In this document: in pieces, positions 1 to 5,558 of the stretch
How the letters are laid out: each line of letters starts with the position of its first letter
How positions within the stretch are numbered: position 1 is the stretch's first letter
From: a bacterium
GTDB taxonomy: Bacteria; BMS3Abin14
Assembly: GCA_022865845.1 (NCBI GenBank)
Contig: JALHUC010000485.1
Coordinates: forward strand, 1-5,849
Length of the DNA: 5,849 bases
Reading direction: 5' to 3'
Translations under genes and position numbers: made by a program
Notes under the pieces: model-generated
Database searches by the model: none
Seen by the model: the letters and a program-made list of their open reading frames with translations, nothing else
Told to the model about the DNA's origin: nothing

Positions 1-324
1 ATGGAAAACCTTGCCCGGTATATCATCCGGGCCTCATTCTCCCAGGAAAGAATGACTTACGTCCCCGAAGAATCCAAGGTCATCTACCGATCAAAGGACG
101 GGCAGCAAGAGAAGGTTTTCGATGTCCTGGAGTGGTTGGCTGCAATGTGTTCCCACGTGCCCAACAAAGGGGAACAAATGGTACGTTACTATGGATATTA
201 TAGTAATGTTTCTCGTGGTAAACGGATAAAACAAGACCAGGATGAGCTGATACCGTCTATTCTTGAACCTGACGGATCATCCAAAGCCCGCCCTGGTGCG
301 ACTCATATTCCTATTTACGTTTAG
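1..324 (+). pseudogene. IS91-family transposase, C-terminal part, fragment 1 (left edge partial)
   Basis: This is part of an IS91-type Y2 rolling-circle transposase, which moves single-stranded DNA between two element ends. Codons 1-95 read as the conserved C-terminal stretch of the family, with the recognisable pieces ENLARYIIRASFS, WLAAMCSHVPNKGEQM and RYYGYYSNVSRGKR. The catalytic His-hydrophobic-His and double-Tyr motifs would lie further upstream, outside the window. The ATG at base 1 is probably an internal Met or the window edge, not the true start. Native sequence stops at 285 (…PDGSSK). The last 12 residues (ARPGATHIPIYV) and the TAG at 322-324 come from an inserted 102-bp repeat. 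The native frame resumes at 388 with EHKKNWARL, so this is one gene interrupted by insertions. The family assignment is from remembered family sequence and is confident; the protein cannot be functional as it stands. Confidence 0.88.
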
Positions 325-387
325 ACTATGCACTATTCCAGGCCTGACTTTTCAAGTATACATCACTGGTGATCGGTCTGGGCCAGG
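286..387 (+). repeat. 102-bp inserted repeat, copy A
   Basis: A 102-bp block splits the IS91-type transposase between codons for SSK and EHKKNW. Its borders are defined because the transposase frame continues exactly when it is removed. It could equally be placed at 287-388, since a G lies at both edges. It matches copy B (604-705) at 85 of 102 positions. The first 19 nt, a central 18 nt (323-340 here) and the last 22 nt are identical, while 305-322 is diverged. The inside edges carry a short inverted pair, CCCTGG near the left end and CCAGGG at the right. It has no coding capacity of its own and adds an in-frame TAG (322-324) and a further TGA. It is probably a small non-autonomous mobile element; no target duplication longer than 1 nt is visible. 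Family unknown. Confidence 0.85.
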
Positions 388-690
388 GAGCACAAAAAAA
401 ATTGGGCTCGCCTTATACAAAAAATATACGAGGTGGACCCCCTCACGTGCGCTAATTGTGGGGGGAGGATGAAGATTTTATCGTTTATAGAGGATCCGGA
501 AATAGTGAAGAAAATACTCAAACATCTAGGCTTGTGGGAAGTGAAGGCAAGGCCACCCCCCCAAGCCAACGCGCCACCGCCAAATGTCCATATAGACTAC
601 TCAGCCCGCCCTGGTGCGACTCGTTTACCTGTCGCAGCTCAGACTATGCACTATTCCAAACGTGACTTTTTAAGTATACAGTGCTGGTGA
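388..690 (+). pseudogene. IS91-family transposase, fragment 2
   Basis: This continues the same transposase frame after repeat copy A. It reads EHKKNWARLIQKIYEVDPLTC, then a CxxC pair (CANC, codons 448-459), then the family-typical stretch FIEDPEIVKKILKHLGLWEVKARPPP and NVHIDYS. Native sequence ends at 603. Residues after that (ARPGATRLPVAAQ… to the TGA at 688-690) belong to repeat copy B. A GTG at 433 could be called as a start by a gene finder, giving an 85-codon open frame, but there is no convincing ribosome binding site and the homology begins upstream of it. It is a gene remnant and not an independent small protein. Confidence 0.85.
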
Positions 691-705
691 TCGGTCTGGG
701 CCAGG
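604..705 (+). repeat. 102-bp inserted repeat, copy B
   Basis: This is the second copy of the 102-bp block, in the same orientation as copy A. It splits the transposase between codons for HIDYS and DSQVPP. Length is again exactly 102 bp, and again a G lies at both edges (604 and 706), so placement is uncertain by 1 nt. It differs from copy A at 17 positions, mostly in the segment 623-640 and just after the central conserved block. Unlike copy A it stays open in the host frame for 28 codons, until the TGA at 688-690; copy A has a TGA at the equivalent position. Because the flanking sequence of the two copies is unrelated, they represent two insertion events and not a tandem duplication. Confidence 0.85.
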
Positions 706-823
706 GATTCTCAGGTCCCACCCTGCGATGAGTATCTCTATAGTGATCCGGACTTGTACGCCCCAGGCGTATTACCCAATTGAGATTTATGCCTCTCGAA
801 GATCCCGTCTTTGGCGGGGATGA
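706..823 (+). pseudogene. IS91-family transposase, fragment 3 (C-terminus)
   Basis: This is the last piece of the transposase. DSQVPPCDEYLYSDPD (706-753) continues directly from HIDYS of fragment 2 once repeat copy B is removed. A 19-bp palindromic insertion (754-772) then shifts the frame and gives a TGA at 781-783. Skipping it restores YPIEIYASR and a stop at 821-823. The family usually ends shortly after the YPIEAYAS-like motif, so this is close to the natural C-terminus. As the sequence stands the piece is not translatable as part of the transposase. Confidence 0.75.
754..772 (+). repeat. 19-bp hairpin insertion in transposase C-terminus
   Basis: Nineteen bases interrupt the frame between the codons for SDPD and YPIE. 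They contain a perfect hairpin: TACGCC (757-762), loop CCA, GGCGTA (766-771). Placement is uncertain by 1 nt because a T lies at both edges. That it is an insertion is inferred from my memory of the family C-terminus (SDPDYPIEAYAS), which is recovered exactly when the 19 bases are skipped. It could be a footprint of an excised element or a very small palindromic unit. Confidence 0.5.
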
Positions 824-828
824 TTTTT
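802..828 (+). terminator. possible rho-independent terminator after the transposase
   Basis: The stem ATCCCGTC (802-809) pairs with GGCGGGGAT (813-821) around a TTT loop, with one bulged G and one G-T pair, and is followed two bases later by five Ts (824-828). It lies at the native stop of the transposase frame. Bulged stem and short T-run make it moderate at best. In IS91-family elements, hairpins near the 3' end can also belong to the origin end of the element, which is an alternative reading. Confidence 0.35.
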
Positions 829-1032
829 CAAAACCAGCCAAAGGATCTAATGGAGTGGTGTGTCCGGCTTCCAGCTCGTAGAGCCTACAGCTCGGAGAGA
901 TTAGGCCCAAATAGCGTCAATTTCCAATAAATTCCAGCTCTTGAAAGCCCTATCTTACTTCAACCTATATTCCAGAAGAACCTCAGAACCGCAATACAGC
1001 CTGATACCGCATATGTTGTGGTTTCTTTTTCC

Positions 1033-1061
1033 TTGACTCACAAGGGGAATTTCTCTATAGT
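1033..1061 (+). promoter_or_regulatory. sigma70-like promoter without a nearby gene
   Basis: TTGACT (1033-1038) and TATAGT (1056-1061) are separated by exactly 17 bases; each hexamer matches the sigma70 consensus at five of six positions. The next gene on this strand starts 411 bases downstream at 1473. It could drive a long leader into the operon, a small RNA, or be chance in AT-rich DNA. No clear terminator follows within the gap. Confidence 0.4.
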
Positions 1062-1387
1062 CCTTCCCATAAAAAGCAACATCTTATCACAACAACACAC
1101 ACATCACAAGGGCCTAGGCACCCCTCTCCAAAATGGGCGACAAATCTATTTCGGGGTACATTAGGGGGTATCTATAGAACTTTTTGGCTAAAGTATCGTT
1201 TAAAGTCATATGGTTACAGATTCAATTCAGTTGATTCAGTGCCCACCATTTAGTGATTTCGCATCCGGACCCCGTTAACGGAGTATAGGCACCATAAAGA
1301 CCCTTTTTCAACCAAATCCAACTTACGTAGTGGATAGCTAAAGGCCCTTTTCTGGATATTGAAAGAATTCACAGGGTGATTATTACA

Positions 1388-1438
1388 ATTTTGATGAAAT
1401 TTCGGTCAAAATACAGCGATATTTGCTTGAGATATAAA
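1388..1438 (+). promoter_or_regulatory. probable operator and promoter of the molybdenum hydroxylase operon
   Basis: A dyad, ATTTTGA (1388-1394) and TCAAAAT (1406-1412), encloses the perfect palindrome GAAATTTC (1396-1403). Twenty bases further on is a TATAAA box (1433-1438), 34 bases before the ATG. There is no good -35 hexamer at the right spacing (1410-1415 reads AATACA), and the dyad covers the -35 area. This layout fits an activator-dependent promoter, or a repressor site. The regulator is not encoded in the window. An alternative start pair is TTGAAA (1359-1364) with TATTAC (1381-1386), spacing 16. Confidence 0.4.
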
Positions 1439-1472
1439 GCAGACCGGTCGGCCTTGCCAGGAGTAAGAGCGT

Positions 1473-2783
1473 ATGAAACGTGTACTGACGGTCATTGTCG
1501 GTGTTGGTGTCCTCGTGCTTGGTGGGATGATTATCTATGCGTGGGAACCGGCCATCCCCAAGGTTCCATTACCAGAAGCATCCCGGTTCAGCCAGGCGCA
1601 AATCTCGCGTGGCAAAATGCTGGCCGGTATTGGCAATTGTTCAACATGTCATACTAACGAGGCCTCAAGGCCGAACGCCGGCGGTTTGTCGATTCCAACG
1701 CCCTTCGGAACACTATATACCCCCAATATCGCGCCGGACCCACAAACCGGTATCGGCCACTGGTCGGAAGCTGCATTTATCCGTGCCATGAGAGAAGGCG
1801 TGGATCGTGAAGGCGAGCATTTGTTTCCGGCCTTTCCTTACACTCACTTCACCAAGGTAAAGGACGAAGACCTGACGGCGTTGTACGCCTACCTGATAAC
1901 GCACAAACCTGTCGAGTATGAGCCGCCGGCCAACACCTTGCGCTTTCCCTACAACATTCGAATGTTGCAGGCCGGCTGGAAGGTCCTGTTTTTTGACGAC
2001 AGTCCCTGGAAAGACGTCGACGGCAAGAGTGACGCGTGGAACCGCGGCGCTTACCTGGCCGAAGGGCTGGGGCACTGCGCCGCGTGCCACAGTCCACGTA
2101 ACCAGTTCGGTGCTGAACAAACGGATGCATCCTATGCCGGCGCAATGGTCGATCAATGGTACGCGCCCGCGCTGGACAAACAGCACGAGGCGCCCGTCGA
2201 CTGGACCATGGACGAGTCGTTCGATTATCTGCGCACCGGTGGTTCGGCATTGCATGGCGTGGCTGTCGGGTCGATGGCAGACGTCGTACACGCGGGCCTG
2301 GCCTGGGCATCTGGCCAGGACATCGAGGCACTGGCAACCTACCTGGGCGAAATCGGCGGCGCAGGCTCAACGTCAGAGGCGATGCAGAAGGCAAAAACAT
2401 TGATATCAAAGGCTCACCGGGAAACGGACGCAGACATGACTCATGGCGGCAGGATCTTCGCGGCCGCCTGCGTTGCGTGTCATTACAACGATTCCAGGCG
2501 CCCGAATACAATACGACCGGATCTGGCGCTCAATAGTACTGTTACCCTGAAGAGTCCGGACAATCTCATTCGCGTGGTACTCGATGGGGTGTCCGTCAAG
2601 GGCGGTTTGCCAGGTGTAATGATGCCGGGATTCGGACATGCGCTGAACGACAACGATATAGCTGACCTGCTTGCCTTCTTGCGCCGTACCCACAACAACG
2701 AGCCACCTTGGCCGAACCTGGCCCAGCGTGTCGCGCAATTGCGTAACGAAACGAATGTGAACAGCGACGATGCAACGGAGTAG
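1473..2783 (+). CDS. membrane-anchored triheme cytochrome c, electron-acceptor subunit of the molybdenum hydroxylase
   Basis: This 436-residue periplasmic cytochrome should carry electrons from the molybdenum hydroxylase to the respiratory chain. Residues 4-22 form one hydrophobic segment with no clear cleavage site, so it is probably a membrane anchor. Three heme c motifs are visible: CSTCH (56-60), CAACH (202-206) and CVACH (333-337). A good distal Met lies in MMPGFG (383-388) for heme 3, and Met268 (GSMADVV) probably serves heme 2. At the heme 1 site, where alcohol dehydrogenase cytochromes have PAMPY, this protein has PAFPYTH (119-125). Layout and length match the cytochrome subunit of IorAB/AldFGH-type enzymes and of membrane alcohol dehydrogenases (AdhB-like). 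The start is supported by AGGAG at 1459-1463, nine bases before ATG. The gene stops 3 bp before the Fe-S subunit start. Annotators may call it alcohol dehydrogenase cytochrome c subunit, but its neighbours show a Mo enzyme partner. Confidence 0.92.
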   Translation: MKRVLTVIVGVGVLVLGGMIIYAWEPAIPKVPLPEASRFSQAQISRGKMLAGIGNCSTCHTNEASRPNAGGLSIPTPFGTLYTPNIAPDPQTGIGHWSEAAFIRAMREGVDREGEHLFPAFPYTHFTKVKDEDLTALYAYLITHKPVEYEPPANTLRFPYNIRMLQAGWKVLFFDDSPWKDVDGKSDAWNRGAYLAEGLGHCAACHSPRNQFGAEQTDASYAGAMVDQWYAPALDKQHEAPVDWTMDESFDYLRTGGSALHGVAVGSMADVVHAGLAWASGQDIEALATYLGEIGGAGSTSEAMQKAKTLISKAHRETDADMTHGGRIFAAACVACHYNDSRRPNTIRPDLALNSTVTLKSPDNLIRVVLDGVSVKGGLPGVMMPGFGHALNDNDIADLLAFLRRTHNNEPPWPNLAQRVAQLRNETNVNSDDATE

Positions 2784-2786
2784 ACC

Positions 2787-3257
2787 ATGGATATTCAGTT
2801 TGAGTTGAATGGAAAATCGGTACAAGTTGATGTGCCGGAGGATACGCCGTTGCTCTGGGCCATACGTGACCATCTTGGCCTGACGGGCACCAAGTTCGGC
2901 TGCGGCATTGGTATGTGCGGCGCTTGCACTGTGCATGTGAACGGCCGGGCGACGCGTTCATGTATTACGCCTGTCAGTGCCGTCGCGAACAGCGCTGTGA
3001 CCACGATCGAAGGAATAGATCCCTCGCATCCGCTGCAAGCAGCCTGGATCAAGGCGCAGGCGCCGCAATGCGGTTACTGCCAGCCGGGCCAGATTATGCA
3101 GGCGGTCAATTTGCTGGAGGATTTTCCCGATCCATCCGACGAGCAGATCAACGCGGTAATGAGCGGCAATCTGTGCCGTTGCATGGCGTATATCAGGATC
3201 AAGGAAGCGATCAAGCTGGCAGCGGGTGAAATGCAGAAGGAGAAGGCCGATGGGTAA
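2787..3257 (+). CDS. [2Fe-2S] small subunit of molybdenum hydroxylase (IorA-like)
   Basis: This 156-residue iron-sulfur subunit of a xanthine oxidase-family enzyme relays electrons from the Mo site. The N-terminal half is a plant-ferredoxin-type domain with cluster cysteines C39, C44, C47 and C59 (FGCGIGMCGACTVH). The C-terminal half is the helical [2Fe-2S]-binding domain with C95, C98 (QCGYCQPG), C130 and C132 (NLCRC). All eight ligands are present, and the length is normal for the family. There is no signal peptide, so it is probably exported folded together with the Tat-targeted large subunit, as is known for related enzymes. GGAG (2777-2780) overlaps the cytochrome stop, six bases before ATG. 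The 3' end overlaps the large subunit start by 8 bp, a sign of translational coupling. It resembles isoquinoline 1-oxidoreductase alpha and AldF/AldG-type subunits; sequence alone does not decide the substrate. Confidence 0.93.
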   Translation: MDIQFELNGKSVQVDVPEDTPLLWAIRDHLGLTGTKFGCGIGMCGACTVHVNGRATRSCITPVSAVANSAVTTIEGIDPSHPLQAAWIKAQAPQCGYCQPGQIMQAVNLLEDFPDPSDEQINAVMSGNLCRCMAYIRIKEAIKLAAGEMQKEKADG

Positions 3258-5556
3258 GCTTTCCCGATTCATCGACAGTTCAAAAACAGGCAAAGATACT
3301 GAGTCACGTCAACTCACGCGTCGCCAATTCCTTGTTGGCGCCGCAGGCGCAGGCCTTACGCTGGCATTTGCGAGGCCCGGAATGGCCTTCGCCAGCCCCG
3401 GTGATGCAATTGCTGCGGGCGCCTACGAGCCCACCATCTGGTACCAGATCCAGCGCGACGGGCGCATCGTTATCAACATTGCTGAGGCAGAGATGGGCCA
3501 GCATATTGGCACCGCGCTGGCTCGCATCGTTGCCGATGAGCTGGAAGCGGACTGGTCCCTTGTTGAGCTGAATTATGTCGACAGTGATCCGAAGTGGGAC
3601 CTGATGGTCACCGGTGGCAGTTGGTCTGTGTGGCAGGACTTCACTCCCATGAGTCATGCCGGTGCCGCCGGCAGGATCGCCCTCATTGAAGAAGGTGCCC
3701 GCCTGATGGGCGTATCCAGCAGTCGTTGCCAGGCACGTAATAGCCAGGTTATCGCGGGCAACAAGTCGATCAGCTATGGGGAGATCGTGAGCCGCGGTCA
3801 TATTTCCCGTACTTTCAGTGATGACGAGCTCAAAAAGCTTCCTGTCAAAAAGCCCAGTGAACGGCGTCTGATCGGTCACGAGGCAGAGGCCCTGGATATC
3901 CCGGACAAAATCAGCGGTGCCAGCGTGTATGGCATTGATGCCAGTATCGAGAATATGGTTTATGCGCGTCCCCTGGTGCCGCCGACCCGCCACGGTGCCA
4001 GCGTCAAGCAGGTTGACGATAGCAAGGCAAAACAGGTCGATGGATATATCCGTACCCTTGTATTGGATGATCCCAGCGATACCGTGCCGGGATGGGCGGT
4101 TGTCATCGCCAATTCCTTCCACGCCGCCAACCGTGCCGCCAGCCAGGTCAAAGTAGATTGGCAGCCAGGCAAGACCAGCGATGTCAGCGAGCAACAGATT
4201 CTCGATCATGGTGAGAAGTTAATTGGCGACGCTACCAAGGGCGCTTTGGTGGTCGATGAGCCGGGTGTGGACGATGCCTTCTCCCATGCTGACAGTGTGC
4301 TCGAACAGGATTACGTCACCCACAGCGTTTTGCATTTCCAGATGGAACCCGTCAATGCGCTTGCCTTCGAGAAGGATGGCACCTGGGAAATTCACACGGG
4401 TAACCAGTGGCAGTCTTTGGCAATTCCTGTGTTGGCAAAGGCATTGGACGTCGACCAGAGCAAGATTGTTATGCGCACATACATGCTGGGCGGCGGGTTT
4501 GGACGGCGCCTGAATGGCGACTATACCGTGCCTGCCGCACTGGCGGCGAAGGCATTGGGCCGGCCCGTGAAACTTGTGTTTACGCGAGAGGACGATGCCC
4601 GTTTCGATTCCATTCGATCACCTTCCAACCAGAAGGTACGTATGGCCTTCGATGCCGAAGGCCAGGTGATTGGGATGGAACATCATGCCACCGCGGGTTG
4701 GCCGACACAGGTCATGGCGCCGTTTTTCATGCCGAAGGCCAAAAATGGCGAAAAATACGATCCGTTTGCAATTCAGGGTGCAGCGCACTGGTATTCAGTG
4801 GGTGCGCATCGATTGCGTGCCATTTCCAACGATCTGGCCAATGCGACTTTTCGGCCGGGATGGCTACGTTCAGTTGGCTCGGGTTGGGTGAATTTCGCCC
4901 TTGAAAGTTTCATGGATGAAGCTGCCCACAAGCTTGGCAAGGATCCGATCGACTTTCGACTTGGTTTGTTGAAAGCAGAAGGCAAGAATGCAGGCTCGGC
5001 GCCGAATGCTGTGGGCGGTGCGTCGCGCCAGGCCAATGTATTGCGGCGCGTGAAGGAGCTCTCGGGTTGGGGCACAAACCAGCCGTCGGATACCGGCCTG
5101 GGTGTTGCGACCAGCTACGGCCAGGAGCGGGATATGCCGACCTGGACAGCATGTGTGACCAAGGTGCGAGTCGACCGCGAGACCGGGCGCGTGCATCTCT
5201 TGCGTCTATCCGTGGTAACGGATGCGGGCACCATCGTTCATCCCGACGGTGCCTGGGCGCAAGTCCAGGGCGCATCGCTTTGGGGAGCCAGTATGGCGCT
5301 GCACGAAGGAACCCAAATTGCAGCCGGACAGGTCAAGGACACCAACCTCAACACCTACACGCCCATGCGCATGGGTGATGTCCCGGTCATCGATGTCGAG
5401 TTTATCGACAGTAGCGAGACCTCGATGGGGCTTGGAGAGCCGGCAACGACCGTTGCCGGTCCGGCCATAGCGAATGCTATCTTCAATGCTGTCGGAGTGC
5501 GTCTGCGATCGTTGCCGATTCGTGCTGAAGACGTGCACAAGGCGTTAAATACCTGA
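3250..5556 (+). CDS. Tat-exported molybdopterin-binding large subunit of molybdenum hydroxylase (IorB/AldH-like)
   Basis: This is the catalytic subunit, 768 residues, which would hydroxylate an aldehyde or N-heterocycle at a Mo-pterin centre using water-derived oxygen. A twin-arginine signal is clear: LTRRQFLVGAAGAG (residues 22-35) followed by a hydrophobic stretch ending near AFASP. The domain order is that of the IorB family: a molybdopterin-domain segment first (EAEMGQHIGTAL, 79-90; TGGSWSVWQDF, 121-131), then the a/b hammerhead domain (about 209-305, YARPLVPPTRHGA), then the main Mo-pterin domains with GGGFGRR (414-420) and GLGEPATTVAG (727-737). E730 in the last motif is the expected catalytic glutamate. 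The ATG at 3250 is chosen because AAGGAG (3237-3242) lies seven bases upstream. A GTG at 3226 in the same frame would add eight basic residues, has no ribosome binding site I could see and is less likely. The frame is intact throughout. Aldehyde dehydrogenase and isoquinoline 1-oxidoreductase activities are both possible. Confidence 0.92.
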   Translation: MGKLSRFIDSSKTGKDTESRQLTRRQFLVGAAGAGLTLAFARPGMAFASPGDAIAAGAYEPTIWYQIQRDGRIVINIAEAEMGQHIGTALARIVADELEADWSLVELNYVDSDPKWDLMVTGGSWSVWQDFTPMSHAGAAGRIALIEEGARLMGVSSSRCQARNSQVIAGNKSISYGEIVSRGHISRTFSDDELKKLPVKKPSERRLIGHEAEALDIPDKISGASVYGIDASIENMVYARPLVPPTRHGASVKQVDDSKAKQVDGYIRTLVLDDPSDTVPGWAVVIANSFHAANRAASQVKVDWQPGKTSDVSEQQILDHGEKLIGDATKGALVVDEPGVDDAFSHADSVLEQDYVTHSVLHFQMEPVNALAFEKDGTWEIHTGNQWQSLAIPVLAKALDVDQSKIVMRTYMLGGGFGRRLNGDYTVPAALAAKALGRPVKLVFTREDDARFDSIRSPSNQKVRMAFDAEGQVIGMEHHATAGWPTQVMAPFFMPKAKNGEKYDPFAIQGAAHWYSVGAHRLRAISNDLANATFRPGWLRSVGSGWVNFALESFMDEAAHKLGKDPIDFRLGLLKAEGKNAGSAPNAVGGASRQANVLRRVKELSGWGTNQPSDTGLGVATSYGQERDMPTWTACVTKVRVDRETGRVHLLRLSVVTDAGTIVHPDGAWAQVQGASLWGASMALHEGTQIAAGQVKDTNLNTYTPMRMGDVPVIDVEFIDSSETSMGLGEPATTVAGPAIANAIFNAVGVRLRSLPIRAEDVHKALNT

Positions 5557-5558
5557 GG

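Larger units (their letters stand above)
824..1472. other. AT-richer intergenic region without a supportable gene
   Basis: No open frame here has a ribosome binding site or recognisable protein. The composition is clearly richer in A and T than the operon to the right. Small structures seen: a hairpin at 873-892 (AGCT, one bulged C, GTAG, loop AGC, then CTAC and AGCT), a 10-bp palindrome CCGTTAACGG at 1272-1281, a promoter-like pair at 1033-1061 and a dyad at 1388-1412. Part of the left side (824 to perhaps 1200) may be the non-coding 3' end of the IS91-type element, whose outer boundary I cannot place. I found no third copy of the 102-bp repeat. Confidence 0.6.

Noticed and set aside
433..690. 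An independent 85-residue protein starting at GTG 433
   Set aside because: Its first 57 codons are the continuation of the IS91-type transposase frame that begins upstream at 388, and the rest is the inserted repeat; there is no ribosome binding site.
286..705. The two 102-bp copies as a composite transposon, CRISPR repeats or integron attC sites
   Set aside because: The segment between them is native transposase sequence, so nothing was carried. There are only two copies, each far too long for a CRISPR repeat, and no GTTRRRY-type core sites were seen.
1272..1281. Palindrome CCGTTAACGG as an operator
   Set aside because: It is about 190 bp from the operon start, has no promoter hexamers nearby, and a 10-bp palindrome is not surprising by chance in this length of DNA.
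1441..1472. A sigma54 promoter next to the cytochrome start (GG near 1445, GC near 1455)
   Set aside because: The GG to GC spacing is 8 bases where 10 is required, and the surrounding consensus bases do not match.
1713..2511. Long open frames antisense to the cytochrome gene (up to 220 codons)
   Set aside because: They are rich in Arg, Pro and Cys with no recognisable domain, and lie wholly opposite a well-supported triheme cytochrome gene with high GC bias; shadow frames.
3304..4209. A 301-codon open frame antisense to the large subunit gene
   Set aside because: It lies opposite clearly conserved Mo-hydroxylase sequence, has no ribosome binding site I could see and no recognisable motif; a codon-bias shadow.
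1..5556. The IS91-type element carrying the operon by one-ended rolling-circle transposition, as ISCR elements do with resistance genes
   Set aside because: In the usual model, replication runs from the origin end (3' of the transposase) toward the terminus end (5'), so DNA picked up by one event lies upstream of the transposase. The operon lies downstream, and no element end was identified near 5556.
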